DNA of 64,000 nucleotides from positions 84,890 through 148,889 of the forward strand of contig JBOGOC010000045.1 of NCBI GenBank assembly GCA_050747525.1. The letters are read 5' to 3'. The notes under the pieces were generated by a model. It searched no databases. It was not told where the DNA came from and saw only the letters and a list, made by a program, of their open reading frames with translations. Shown one piece after another: positions 1 to 7,115 of the stretch. This DNA comes from JBOGOC01 sp050747525. GTDB taxonomy: Bacteria; Acidobacteriota; Polarisedimenticolia; JACPZX01; DASXTC01. The position numbers and the translations under genes were made by a program. Each line of letters starts with the position of its first letter. The stretch's first letter is position 1.

Positions 1-417
1 CGCGTGGCGCTTCTCACCACGGCCGACACCCCCGCGCTCGTCTTCGCCGACGCCCAGGCCAGGACCAGGATGCTGATCGGCATCGGGAGCGACGGCCCCG
101 ACATCGAGCTGTACGGAGAAAACTCCAAGCGCCGTCTGGCCCTGGGGGCCAGGGAGGAAGCAGGGCCCCGCTTCGCCCTCTTCGATCAGGATGGGCTGGT
201 GAGGCTGGCGGCGGGGGTGGCAGCCTCCGGCCCGGCCTTGATCCTCTCGGACGACAGGATCCAGCCCCGCCTGCAGCTCGAGGTGGGCAACGACGGCCCG
301 GAGCTGATTCTGAAGCATGGATCGGGGCGCGCCGGAACCACGATGATGCTGGCCGGCCGCAGGCCGGCGCTGGCCGTGCACGACCCCAACGGGGCCGTCG
401 TCTTCTCGGCCCCGTAG
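1..417 (+). CDS. repeat-containing hypothetical protein, 5' end outside window
   Basis: The frame is open from the first base, so the GTG at position 4 need not be the true start and the gene probably begins upstream. The visible 138 codons show a loose ~28-residue repeat, a basic or polar residue followed by L-x-x-G and then G-P-x-L-x-L, for example around GPDIEL, GPALIL and GPELIL. This pattern suggests a beta-rich repeat fold of the kind seen in secreted or tail-like proteins. There are no catalytic motifs and no recognised family. The product is unknown. Confidence 0.5.
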   Translation, partial: RVALLTTADTPALVFADAQARTRMLIGIGSDGPDIELYGENSKRRLALGAREEAGPRFALFDQDGLVRLAAGVAASGPALILSDDRIQPRLQLEVGNDGPELILKHGSGRAGTTMMLAGRRPALAVHDPNGAVVFSAP

Positions 418-449
418 AATCCAGGCGGGCAGCGGGCCCTGGACGGCGG

Positions 450-461
450 TACAATCTCACC
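450..461 (+). promoter_or_regulatory. -10 element of a likely leaderless promoter
   Basis: TACAAT at 450-455 ends six bases before the GTG at 462, so transcription would start at or next to the start codon. No ribosome-binding site precedes the GTG. No good -35 element is visible. Confidence 0.4.
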
Positions 462-1544
462 GTGCTGCGAACCGGCCTTGCCTGCCTGATGGCCATCCTC
501 ATTGCCGGGGGCCTCCTCGCCACCGGCCCCGAGGGGGGGGATGCCTCCGCCACGCCCGACGTTCGCTCCGTCGACGTCCTGTCCAGGACCTATCTGATCG
601 ACCGCAAGTACAAGTCGATGCTGGGGCCCGAGAGCACGCAGACGGTCTTCCTCAGCCAGGCCGTTCCCCCCGAGCTGCTCTGGGTGACCGGCTTCCGCGC
701 CGTCGTGGTGGGGCCCGACAGCACGACGCCCGCCAGCCAGGAGTTCATGTGCCACAGCAACCTCGACCTGAACATGAACCTGCACCGGCGCCTCTTCGGG
801 CTGGCCCGCGATCTTCCCAGCCGCATCTTCACGCTCTCGCAGGGGCAGCAGGAGGTCCGCTTCCCCGAGGGGTTCGGCATGCCGGTGATGTCCAGCGAGC
901 CGTTCCGTCTGACCACCCAGGTGCTCAATCACAATCTGGAGAATCCCAACCTTCAGGTGCGCCACAAGGTCACCATCGACTTCATCCGCGACGCCGACCT
1001 CCAGCGTCCCCTGCAGCCGCTCTTCCAGCTCGGGGCCACGGGCATGGTGCTGGTGGACGGCAAGGACCCCTACTTCGGCATCCTCGATCCCAACGCGCAG
1101 GCGCACGGTCCGGGCTGCCTGCTGGGGACCAGCGCGCAGCAGACCGGGTACCTGATCACCGACGATCAGGGGCGCCGCTTCAGCGGCCACTGGCGGGTCG
1201 CGCCGGGCCGCCAGGAGAACCACACCAACATCACCCGGAATCTGAAGCTCCCCTTCGACACCACCGTTCACTACATCGCGGTTCACCTGCATCCGTTCGC
1301 CGTCTCGCTCGAGCTGCGCGACCTCACAGCGGGGACGACTCTCTATCGAAGTCAGGTGAAGGCCAGCGAAGGGAAGATCGGCATCGACCGGGTGGACTAC
1401 TTCTCCAGCGCGCAGGGCCTGCCCCTCTACAAGGATCACGAGTACGAGATGGTCAGCGTGTACGAAAACACCTCCGCGGAGGATCAAGATTCGATGGCGG
1501 TGATGTACATGTACCTCCTCGACAAGGAATTCAGGAAACCATAG
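462..1544 (+). CDS. secreted PHM-like (copper type II monooxygenase-fold) protein, candidate
   Basis: This 360-residue protein starts at GTG and has an N-terminal signal peptide. Its motif layout resembles peptidylglycine alpha-hydroxylating monooxygenase (PHM). An MCHSN motif (His98) lies in the first half. A His-rich strand near 165-180 follows. H270 and an H-x-H pair (His275, His277 in HLHPF) lie in the second half. A Met-rich strand (Met345, 348, 350) near the C-terminus matches the place of the PHM copper-ligand methionine. In that family two copper sites sit in two jelly-roll domains. The resemblance is in motif order only, and activity and substrate are unknown. The bacterioferritin gene follows 28 bases downstream. 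Confidence 0.5.
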   Translation: MLRTGLACLMAILIAGGLLATGPEGGDASATPDVRSVDVLSRTYLIDRKYKSMLGPESTQTVFLSQAVPPELLWVTGFRAVVVGPDSTTPASQEFMCHSNLDLNMNLHRRLFGLARDLPSRIFTLSQGQQEVRFPEGFGMPVMSSEPFRLTTQVLNHNLENPNLQVRHKVTIDFIRDADLQRPLQPLFQLGATGMVLVDGKDPYFGILDPNAQAHGPGCLLGTSAQQTGYLITDDQGRRFSGHWRVAPGRQENHTNITRNLKLPFDTTVHYIAVHLHPFAVSLELRDLTAGTTLYRSQVKASEGKIGIDRVDYFSSAQGLPLYKDHEYEMVSVYENTSAEDQDSMAVMYMYLLDKEFRKP

Positions 1545-1572
1545 CCGGGCGGCGTGGTAATCTATCTGCACT

Positions 1573-2043
1573 ATGAAGGGCACTCCCGGCATCATCAAGA
1601 TCCTCAACGAGACGCTGCGCGGCGAGCTGACCGCCATCAACCAGTACTTCCTGCACGCGGCCATCTATCGCAACTGGGGGTATCAGCGGCTCTACAAGAA
1701 GATGTACGACGAATCGATCGAAGAGATGAAGCACGCCGACACGCTCATCGAGCGCATCCTTTTCCTGGAAGGGTCCCCCACCATGAGCGGTGACATGAAG
1801 GTGGCCATCGGCCGGAACATCCAGGAGATGCTGGAGAACGACCTGGCGCTCGAGAAGGGCGGCCTGCCCGAGTTGCGCCAGGGGATCGCCCTGTGCCTGG
1901 AGCAGGGGGACAACGGCACCCGCGAGGTGCTGGAAGGGCTGCTGAACGGCTCCGAGAAGCACGTCCAGTGGCTGGAGTCCCAGCTCACCCTGATCCGCCA
2001 GGTGGGGCTGGAGAACTACGCCGCCCGCCAGATCGGCGACTGA
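1573..2043 (+). CDS. bfr: bacterioferritin
   Basis: This 156-residue protein aligns without gaps to E. coli bacterioferritin over nearly its whole length. Bacterioferritin forms a 24-subunit haem-containing shell that oxidises and stores iron in the cytoplasm. The haem ligand Met52 is present, as are ferroxidase residues Glu18, Glu51, His54, Glu94 and His130. The position of ligand Glu127 is Ser127 (context NGSEKH), so the di-iron centre lacks one bridging carboxylate. It may be a low-activity subunit or use Glu128 instead. A -10-like TAATCT lies nine bases upstream of the ATG. No Fur-like box was seen here, unlike the iron transporter pair at 32.1 kb. Confidence 0.93.
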   Translation: MKGTPGIIKILNETLRGELTAINQYFLHAAIYRNWGYQRLYKKMYDESIEEMKHADTLIERILFLEGSPTMSGDMKVAIGRNIQEMLENDLALEKGGLPELRQGIALCLEQGDNGTREVLEGLLNGSEKHVQWLESQLTLIRQVGLENYAARQIGD

Positions 2044-2097
2044 GCCGCCGTCACAGGATCTTCTCTGACCCTCCTGGATCGGCTCCACGAGCATCAT

Positions 2098-2667
2098 GTG
2101 TACAGCCGTCGCGTGCGCGTGCTGGCTCACGCCGTGGCCCGCCTGATCCCGGCGCACGCGCGCGTGCTGGACGTGGGGTGCGGCGATGGCGTGATCGACA
2201 CGCTCATCCTGGCGCACCGGCCCGACGTCACGCTGGAGGGGGTGGACGTGAAGGCACGCGCGGACGCGACGATGGCCGTGCGCTCCTTCGACGGCCTGCA
2301 TCTTCCGCATCCCGACGACGCGGTCGATGCCGTGCTGATGATCGACGTGCTGCACCACGCGCGGGATCCCGAGGCTCTCCTCAAGGAGGTGGCACGGGCC
2401 GCCCCCCTCGTGATCCTGAAGGACCACGTGCTCAGCGGCCTGCTCGCGGGCCCCACGCTGCGATTCATGGACTGGCTGGGCAATGCGCGCCACGGCGTGG
2501 AGTCGCCCGGCTCCTACTGGACGGAAGCGCAGTGGCGCGAGGCGATCGGGAGGGCCGGGCTGCGCGTGACGATCTGGGAGCGGAAGGTGCCCCTGTATCC
2601 CTGGTACGCCTCGTGGGTGTTCGGCAGGTCCCTTCACGTGATCGCGTCGCTGGAGCGGGCGCGCTGA
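2098..2667 (+). CDS. class I SAM-dependent methyltransferase
   Basis: Motif I of the Rossmann methyltransferase fold is clear (VLDVGCGDG, about residues 23-31). It is followed by an acidic motif near GVDVKA and the motif-IV region (VDAVLMIDVLHH), typical of the Methyltransf_11 group. Substrate is unknown. The start is uncertain. GTG at 2098 is the only ordinary start codon, but the frame stays open back to the bfr stop, and the upstream residues LLDRLHEHHVYSRRV look like genuine family N-terminus. A CTG start near 2065 is therefore possible. It lies 54 bases after bfr and may be co-transcribed with it. Confidence 0.8.
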   Translation: MYSRRVRVLAHAVARLIPAHARVLDVGCGDGVIDTLILAHRPDVTLEGVDVKARADATMAVRSFDGLHLPHPDDAVDAVLMIDVLHHARDPEALLKEVARAAPLVILKDHVLSGLLAGPTLRFMDWLGNARHGVESPGSYWTEAQWREAIGRAGLRVTIWERKVPLYPWYASWVFGRSLHVIASLERAR

Positions 2668-2819
2668 ACTGCCCACATCTTCACTATGGCAGGCAGACCC
2701 CGGCACGGCCAACGAGCGATGCATGGCGAGAGTGGGCCCGCTCGTCTACAGCTTCACGTGATGTTGCGCCGCATGAGTGCCCGCGAGCCCCGGCGGTGGC
2801 GTGACAATGGAGAGAAGCC

Positions 2820-3413
2820 ATGAAGCGAGTGACTGGAGCATGGATCGTGATGTGGGCGCTGGTGGCGGCCGCGGGGACGGCCCTGGGGCAGCCTCCTCCC
2901 GGGCCGCCCCACGACCTGCCCCCTCCCTCCCGTCCTCCCGAGGACCCCAACGCGGAACCGGGGCCGCCGGAGTCGCCGACCGACGGGCCGGCCCAGCTAG
3001 CCGACTGCGAGATGAGCTTCGAGCTGAGGGGGTGGTCGGCAGAGAATCTCGCGGCGGTGGGTGACGGCGTGATCACCTGCGACAACGGCCAGACGCGGCA
3101 CGTGAACCTGAAGATCAGGGGTGGCACCCTGACCTTCTCGAAGGACCGGGTCGTGGAGGGGACCGCACGCTTCAGCAAGGTGAAGGACATCGGGAAGCTC
3201 TTCGGTCAGTACGACGCGGGCGCGGCGCACGCGGGCACCGGGCCTGCCTCCGGCAACCAGGTGTTCACCAAGGGGGGCGTCTCGATGACCCTGACGCGGA
3301 CCGGCGAGGGGGCCGACATGGGAGTCGACTTCAGCCGTTTCGTGGTCCAGCCGGCGGACGAGACGAAGCAGGAGCGCAAGGCCCGCAAGCAGAAGGAGAA
3401 GCAAGGCGCCTGA
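2820..3413 (+). CDS. hypothetical secreted protein with Pro-rich linker
   Basis: This 197-residue protein starts at ATG after a GGAGAG ribosome-binding site. It has a signal peptide ending near ALGQ. Residues ~24-55 form a Pro/Gly-rich linker. The rest is a compact beta-rich domain with two cysteines (ADCEMSFELRGW and GVITCDNGQ), then a lysine-rich basic tail. The cysteines could form a disulfide in the periplasm. Similar proteins are generally annotated as uncharacterised, and no function can be assigned. It precedes a secreted CRTAC1 protein by 56 bases. Confidence 0.6.
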   Translation: MKRVTGAWIVMWALVAAAGTALGQPPPGPPHDLPPPSRPPEDPNAEPGPPESPTDGPAQLADCEMSFELRGWSAENLAAVGDGVITCDNGQTRHVNLKIRGGTLTFSKDRVVEGTARFSKVKDIGKLFGQYDAGAAHAGTGPASGNQVFTKGGVSMTLTRTGEGADMGVDFSRFVVQPADETKQERKARKQKEKQGA

Positions 3414-3469
3414 TCCCGGGTGGGAGAGGGCGCGCCGCGTGCTATCATCCCGGCTCGTCACGTCATGCG

Positions 3470-5191
3470 ATGAGCCTTCCACGTGCAGCCATGCCGTTGG
3501 TCCTTTCGGCCGGGATGCTGGCGTCCCTGGCCGCGGCCCCCCCTTCCCCCTCTCCGGCCGTGCGGTTCGTCGATGCCACGCAGGAGGCGGGCCTGAGCGG
3601 CTTCCGTCACATCAACGGCGGCTCCGTCCCCATCATCATCTACGAGACCGTTCCTCCGGGGGCGGCGCTGTTCGACGCCGACGGCGATCTCGACCTTGAC
3701 CTGTACCTCGTGCAGAGTGGCTTTCGCCGCATGCCCGCTCCGGCGGGAGTGCCGGCCCCCACCGGGCGTCTGTACCGGAACGAGGGAGCAGGCCCGGATG
3801 GGGTCCCACGCTTCGTGGACGTCACCGCTCAGGCGGGCGTGGGTTCTCGGGCCTACGGAGTCGGCGCGGTGGCCGCCGATGTGGACAACGACGGCGATCA
3901 GGACCTCTTCCTCACCAACGACGGGCCGGACACCCTGTTCCTGAACGACGGCAAGGGGACGTTCAAGGACGTGACGGCCGTCGCGGGGGTGAGCGACCCC
4001 ATGCAGTCCACCGGGGCGGCTTTCGCCGACGTGGACGGCAACGGGTACCTCGACCTCTACGTCAGCAGCTACGTCGACTACGCGAAGGGCCCCGAGTTCT
4101 GCACCTACGAAGGGGTGAAGTCGGGCTGCTCGGATCTCGAATACCCGGGACTCCCCAATTCTTTCTACCTCAACATGGGCCCCGGCCCGGACGGCGTCCC
4201 CCGCTTCCGCGAGGTGGCCGCCGAACGTGGCGTGCGCGACCCCGACGGGCGCAGCTTCGGCGTGGTGTTCAGCGACCTGGACGACGACGGAGACCTGGAT
4301 CTGTACGTGGCCAACGACGGCGGCATCAACCGGCTCTTCGTCAACGACGGCAAGGGCTCGTTCTCGGACCTGACCCTGCTCTCGGGCACGGGCTACAGTG
4401 AGGAAGGGCGGGGCCAGGCTTCCATGGGGCTGGACATCGGCGACTACGACGGCGACGGGCGCATGGACATCTACACGACCAACTTCTCCCTGGAGACCGA
4501 TGCCCTGTATCGCAACGAAGGCGGGCTCCAGTTCTCCTACGCCATCGCGATGGTGGGACTGGCCGGCCCCAGCTTCATGCCCTTGAGCTGGGGGATCGAG
4601 TTCTTCGACGCCGATCTGGACGCCGACCTGGACCTGTTCATCGCCAACGGCCACGTCTACGACGTGGCCGCGCTCATCAACCCGCGCGAGAGCTTCGAGC
4701 AGCTCAACCAGCTCTACCTCAACGACGGCCGGGGCCGCTTCACCGACGTGTCCACGGCGGCCGGCCCGGGGCTCGAGAAGAAAGCGGTGGGGCGTGGCGC
4801 CGCCTTCGGAGACGTGGACGACGACGGCGACGTGGACATCTACGTCGCCAACAATGGAGGGCCGGGGACCCTGCTGCTCAACGAGACGCCGCGCGGGGGG
4901 AATCGCTCCTTGCGGCTGCGCCTGGTGGGATCCGGGGCCTCCAATCGCGACGCGATCGGCGCGCGTGTCACCGTGCAGGCCGGAGAGCGCCGTCTGGTGC
5001 GCGAGGTCAAGGCCGGCTCGTCCTATCTGAGCTGCAGCGACAAGCGGCTCGTGATCGGCCTGGGACCTCACGAGCCGGCCACGGTGACCGTGCGATGGCC
5101 TTCGGGGGCGGTGCAGACTTTCGACAAGGTGCCGGTCGACAGGCCGGTCGTTCTCACCCAGGGGGAGGCGGCATGGCGACCCGGTCCCTGA
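3470..5191 (+). CDS. CRTAC1-family FG-GAP/VCBS repeat protein with ASPIC/UnbV domain
   Basis: This 573-residue exported protein has a signal peptide followed by FVDATQEAGL, the usual opening of CRTAC1 proteins. About seven FG-GAP/VCBS units follow, each with a calcium-binding-like D-x-D-x-D-G/D-x-x-D loop (for example DVDNDGDQD, DVDDDGDVD). These predict a seven-bladed beta-propeller. Residues ~480-565 match the ASPIC/UnbV domain (RDAIGARV ... SYLSCSDKRL). The role of the family in bacteria is undefined; surface adhesion or ligand binding is an inference. A TATCAT -10 lies at 3443. The end overlaps the TPR gene by 19 bases, implying translational coupling. Two more CRTAC1 proteins occur in this window. 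Confidence 0.88.
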   Translation: MSLPRAAMPLVLSAGMLASLAAAPPSPSPAVRFVDATQEAGLSGFRHINGGSVPIIIYETVPPGAALFDADGDLDLDLYLVQSGFRRMPAPAGVPAPTGRLYRNEGAGPDGVPRFVDVTAQAGVGSRAYGVGAVAADVDNDGDQDLFLTNDGPDTLFLNDGKGTFKDVTAVAGVSDPMQSTGAAFADVDGNGYLDLYVSSYVDYAKGPEFCTYEGVKSGCSDLEYPGLPNSFYLNMGPGPDGVPRFREVAAERGVRDPDGRSFGVVFSDLDDDGDLDLYVANDGGINRLFVNDGKGSFSDLTLLSGTGYSEEGRGQASMGLDIGDYDGDGRMDIYTTNFSLETDALYRNEGGLQFSYAIAMVGLAGPSFMPLSWGIEFFDADLDADLDLFIANGHVYDVAALINPRESFEQLNQLYLNDGRGRFTDVSTAAGPGLEKKAVGRGAAFGDVDDDGDVDIYVANNGGPGTLLLNETPRGGNRSLRLRLVGSGASNRDAIGARVTVQAGERRLVREVKAGSSYLSCSDKRLVIGLGPHEPATVTVRWPSGAVQTFDKVPVDRPVVLTQGEAAWRPGP

Positions 5192-7026
5192 AGCTCCTGA
5201 TCGCCTCGGTGCTCGTGACGGCGGCCCTGCCGGCTCACGGCGAAGGACCGGCGACCTCCCGGGCCGCGCGGCTGGTGGAGGAGGCCAGGCTGCTGCACGC
5301 GCAGGGAGACGACGCCGGCTCCGAGCAGCGGCTGCGCCTGGCCCTGTCGATCGATCCCACGATGGGCGCGGCGCACTATTACCTGGGCCGTGTCCTGACG
5401 GCAACGGGACGCAAGGGGGAGGCGCTGGAGGAGTTCCGCCTGGCGATGGAAGCCAATCCCGGCGACAGGGCGGCCCGGCTGCACTACGGCGTGGTCCTGC
5501 GTGAGCGCGGGCGCCTGGACGAGGCGGCCCAGCAGTTCGATCGGCTCATCCAGGACGACCCTTCGTCCGCGCTCCCGCACTACTACAAGGGTCTGCTCCT
5601 CTCGGAGATGGGAAAGATGGAAGAAGGCCGCGACAGCCTGCGGCGAAGCGTCGAGCTGGATCCTTCCTACCAGCCGGCCAGGATGCGGCTCGGTCTGGTT
5701 CTGACGAGCCTCATGGATCGGGCCGGGGCTCTGGAGCAGCTGCAGAAGGCGGTGGAGCTGGACCCTTACGACGATCAGGCGTGGTTCGGACTGGGCCGCG
5801 CTCAGGCGGCTTTGGGAAAGACCAAGGAGGCGCAGGCCTCGCTGGAGAGATTCCAGAAGCTGGAGAAGGCCGGCGATTCGCTGAAGACCGCCCGCGCGGC
5901 ACTGGCGCTCACCCCGGACAGTCCCGACGCGCTGATGGCGATGGGTGAGAGGCTGGTCTCCCTGGGAGAGGCAGCGGGAGCCGCCGACTACGCGGCCCGT
6001 GCGCGGAATGCAGGCCTCACCACCGCGGCGCAGCACGCCAGGCTGGGACGGCTGCTCTTCGACGCGGGGGATCGCGCGGGGGCCCGCGCGGCGTGCGAGC
6101 AGGCGGTGCGCATGGACCCGGCCAGCCCCGAGCATCGCTACCAGCTTGCCCTCGTGCTGTCCGAGAGCGGGGACTGCGACCAGGCAGTCCCGCTGTTCAA
6201 CACCATGATCGCCTCGAACCCCGGGCACGCCGGGGCGCACGCGGGCCTGGGGTCATGCCTGGCTCAGCGCGGCGAGGCGGTCCAGGCCGAGCGCGAGCTG
6301 CGCCGCGCCATCGAGCTGGACCCGGCGCCTCCCGGCCCCTATGCGGCGCTCGGCTCGGTGCTCAGCCTTCAGCATCGCGCCGGCGAAGCCATCGACCTGC
6401 TGCGGCAGGCCGTCGAGCGCGACCCCAACCAGCCCGACCTGCACTTCAACCTGGCCGGACTGCAGTTCAACGCAGCGAAGTACAAGGAGTCGATCGTCTC
6501 GTACGAAAAGGCTCTCGCCCTCCGCCCTCAGGATGCGGAGACCCTGCAGGGGCTGGGGGTGGCGCAGATGGCGGCGGGACGTCCCGCGGAGGCGATCGCC
6601 TCGCTGGGGAAGGCGGCATCGTTGCGGCCCAAGGACGCGTCGATCCAGTCGGACCTTGCCGACGCGCTCACCCAGGGGGGGCGGCCCGCGGAAGGGCTTC
6701 CCCATCATAGGGAGGCGATCCGGCTCGCTCCGGGAGACCCGGTCCTGCGGTATCGCCACGCCGAGGCGCTGGCCCGCCTGGGCAAGCACCAGGAGGCGAT
6801 TGGCGAGCTTCAGGCGGCGCTGAAGGTGGCCCCCCGCGAGCCCGAGCTGCTGGTGAAGCTGGGGCAACTGTATGCGATGTCGGGGGATCCCGACCGCGCC
6901 GTTGCGGCCCTGAAGCAGGCGGTGAGCAATGGCTTCAGGGACATGAATCGACTGAAGCAGGACCCGGGCCTGGCCTCACTGCGGGCCCGGCCGGACTTCC
7001 AGGCGCTCCTGGCTTCGGCTCGGTGA
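5173..7026 (+). CDS. exported TPR-repeat protein
   Basis: The ATG at 5173 was chosen because it is followed directly by a signal peptide (MATRSLKLLIASVLVTAALP). Longer readings only extend back through the preceding gene. The 617-residue product is almost entirely tetratricopeptide repeats of 34 residues. Repeat hallmarks such as AHYYLGRVL, DLHFNLAGL and GDPDRAVAAL recur to the end, giving roughly 15-17 units. TPR solenoids mediate protein-protein contacts. Overlap with the CRTAC1 gene suggests the two are made together. The same pairing occurs fused in one polypeptide at 27.8-32.1 kb, which supports a functional link. Confidence 0.85.
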   Translation: MATRSLKLLIASVLVTAALPAHGEGPATSRAARLVEEARLLHAQGDDAGSEQRLRLALSIDPTMGAAHYYLGRVLTATGRKGEALEEFRLAMEANPGDRAARLHYGVVLRERGRLDEAAQQFDRLIQDDPSSALPHYYKGLLLSEMGKMEEGRDSLRRSVELDPSYQPARMRLGLVLTSLMDRAGALEQLQKAVELDPYDDQAWFGLGRAQAALGKTKEAQASLERFQKLEKAGDSLKTARAALALTPDSPDALMAMGERLVSLGEAAGAADYAARARNAGLTTAAQHARLGRLLFDAGDRAGARAACEQAVRMDPASPEHRYQLALVLSESGDCDQAVPLFNTMIASNPGHAGAHAGLGSCLAQRGEAVQAERELRRAIELDPAPPGPYAALGSVLSLQHRAGEAIDLLRQAVERDPNQPDLHFNLAGLQFNAAKYKESIVSYEKALALRPQDAETLQGLGVAQMAAGRPAEAIASLGKAASLRPKDASIQSDLADALTQGGRPAEGLPHHREAIRLAPGDPVLRYRHAEALARLGKHQEAIGELQAALKVAPREPELLVKLGQLYAMSGDPDRAVAALKQAVSNGFRDMNRLKQDPGLASLRARPDFQALLASAR

Positions 7027-7115
7027 CACCGGTCACACGAATCGCCGTCACCTTCCAGAAAAGGACGTATATTCCTCTGCCACGCTCGGAACCCCTGCGT
7101 TCGAAGGAGGCTTCA

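Noticed and set aside
186..1664. 492-codon minus-strand frame across the first two genes
   Set aside because: It spans two plus-strand genes and an intergenic gap, with no signal, motif or ribosome-binding site.
3458..5404. 648-codon minus-strand frame opposite the CRTAC1 gene
   Set aside because: Repetitive Val/His/Gly sequence is the complement of Asp-rich calcium loops; the plus strand has clear VCBS and ASPIC domains.
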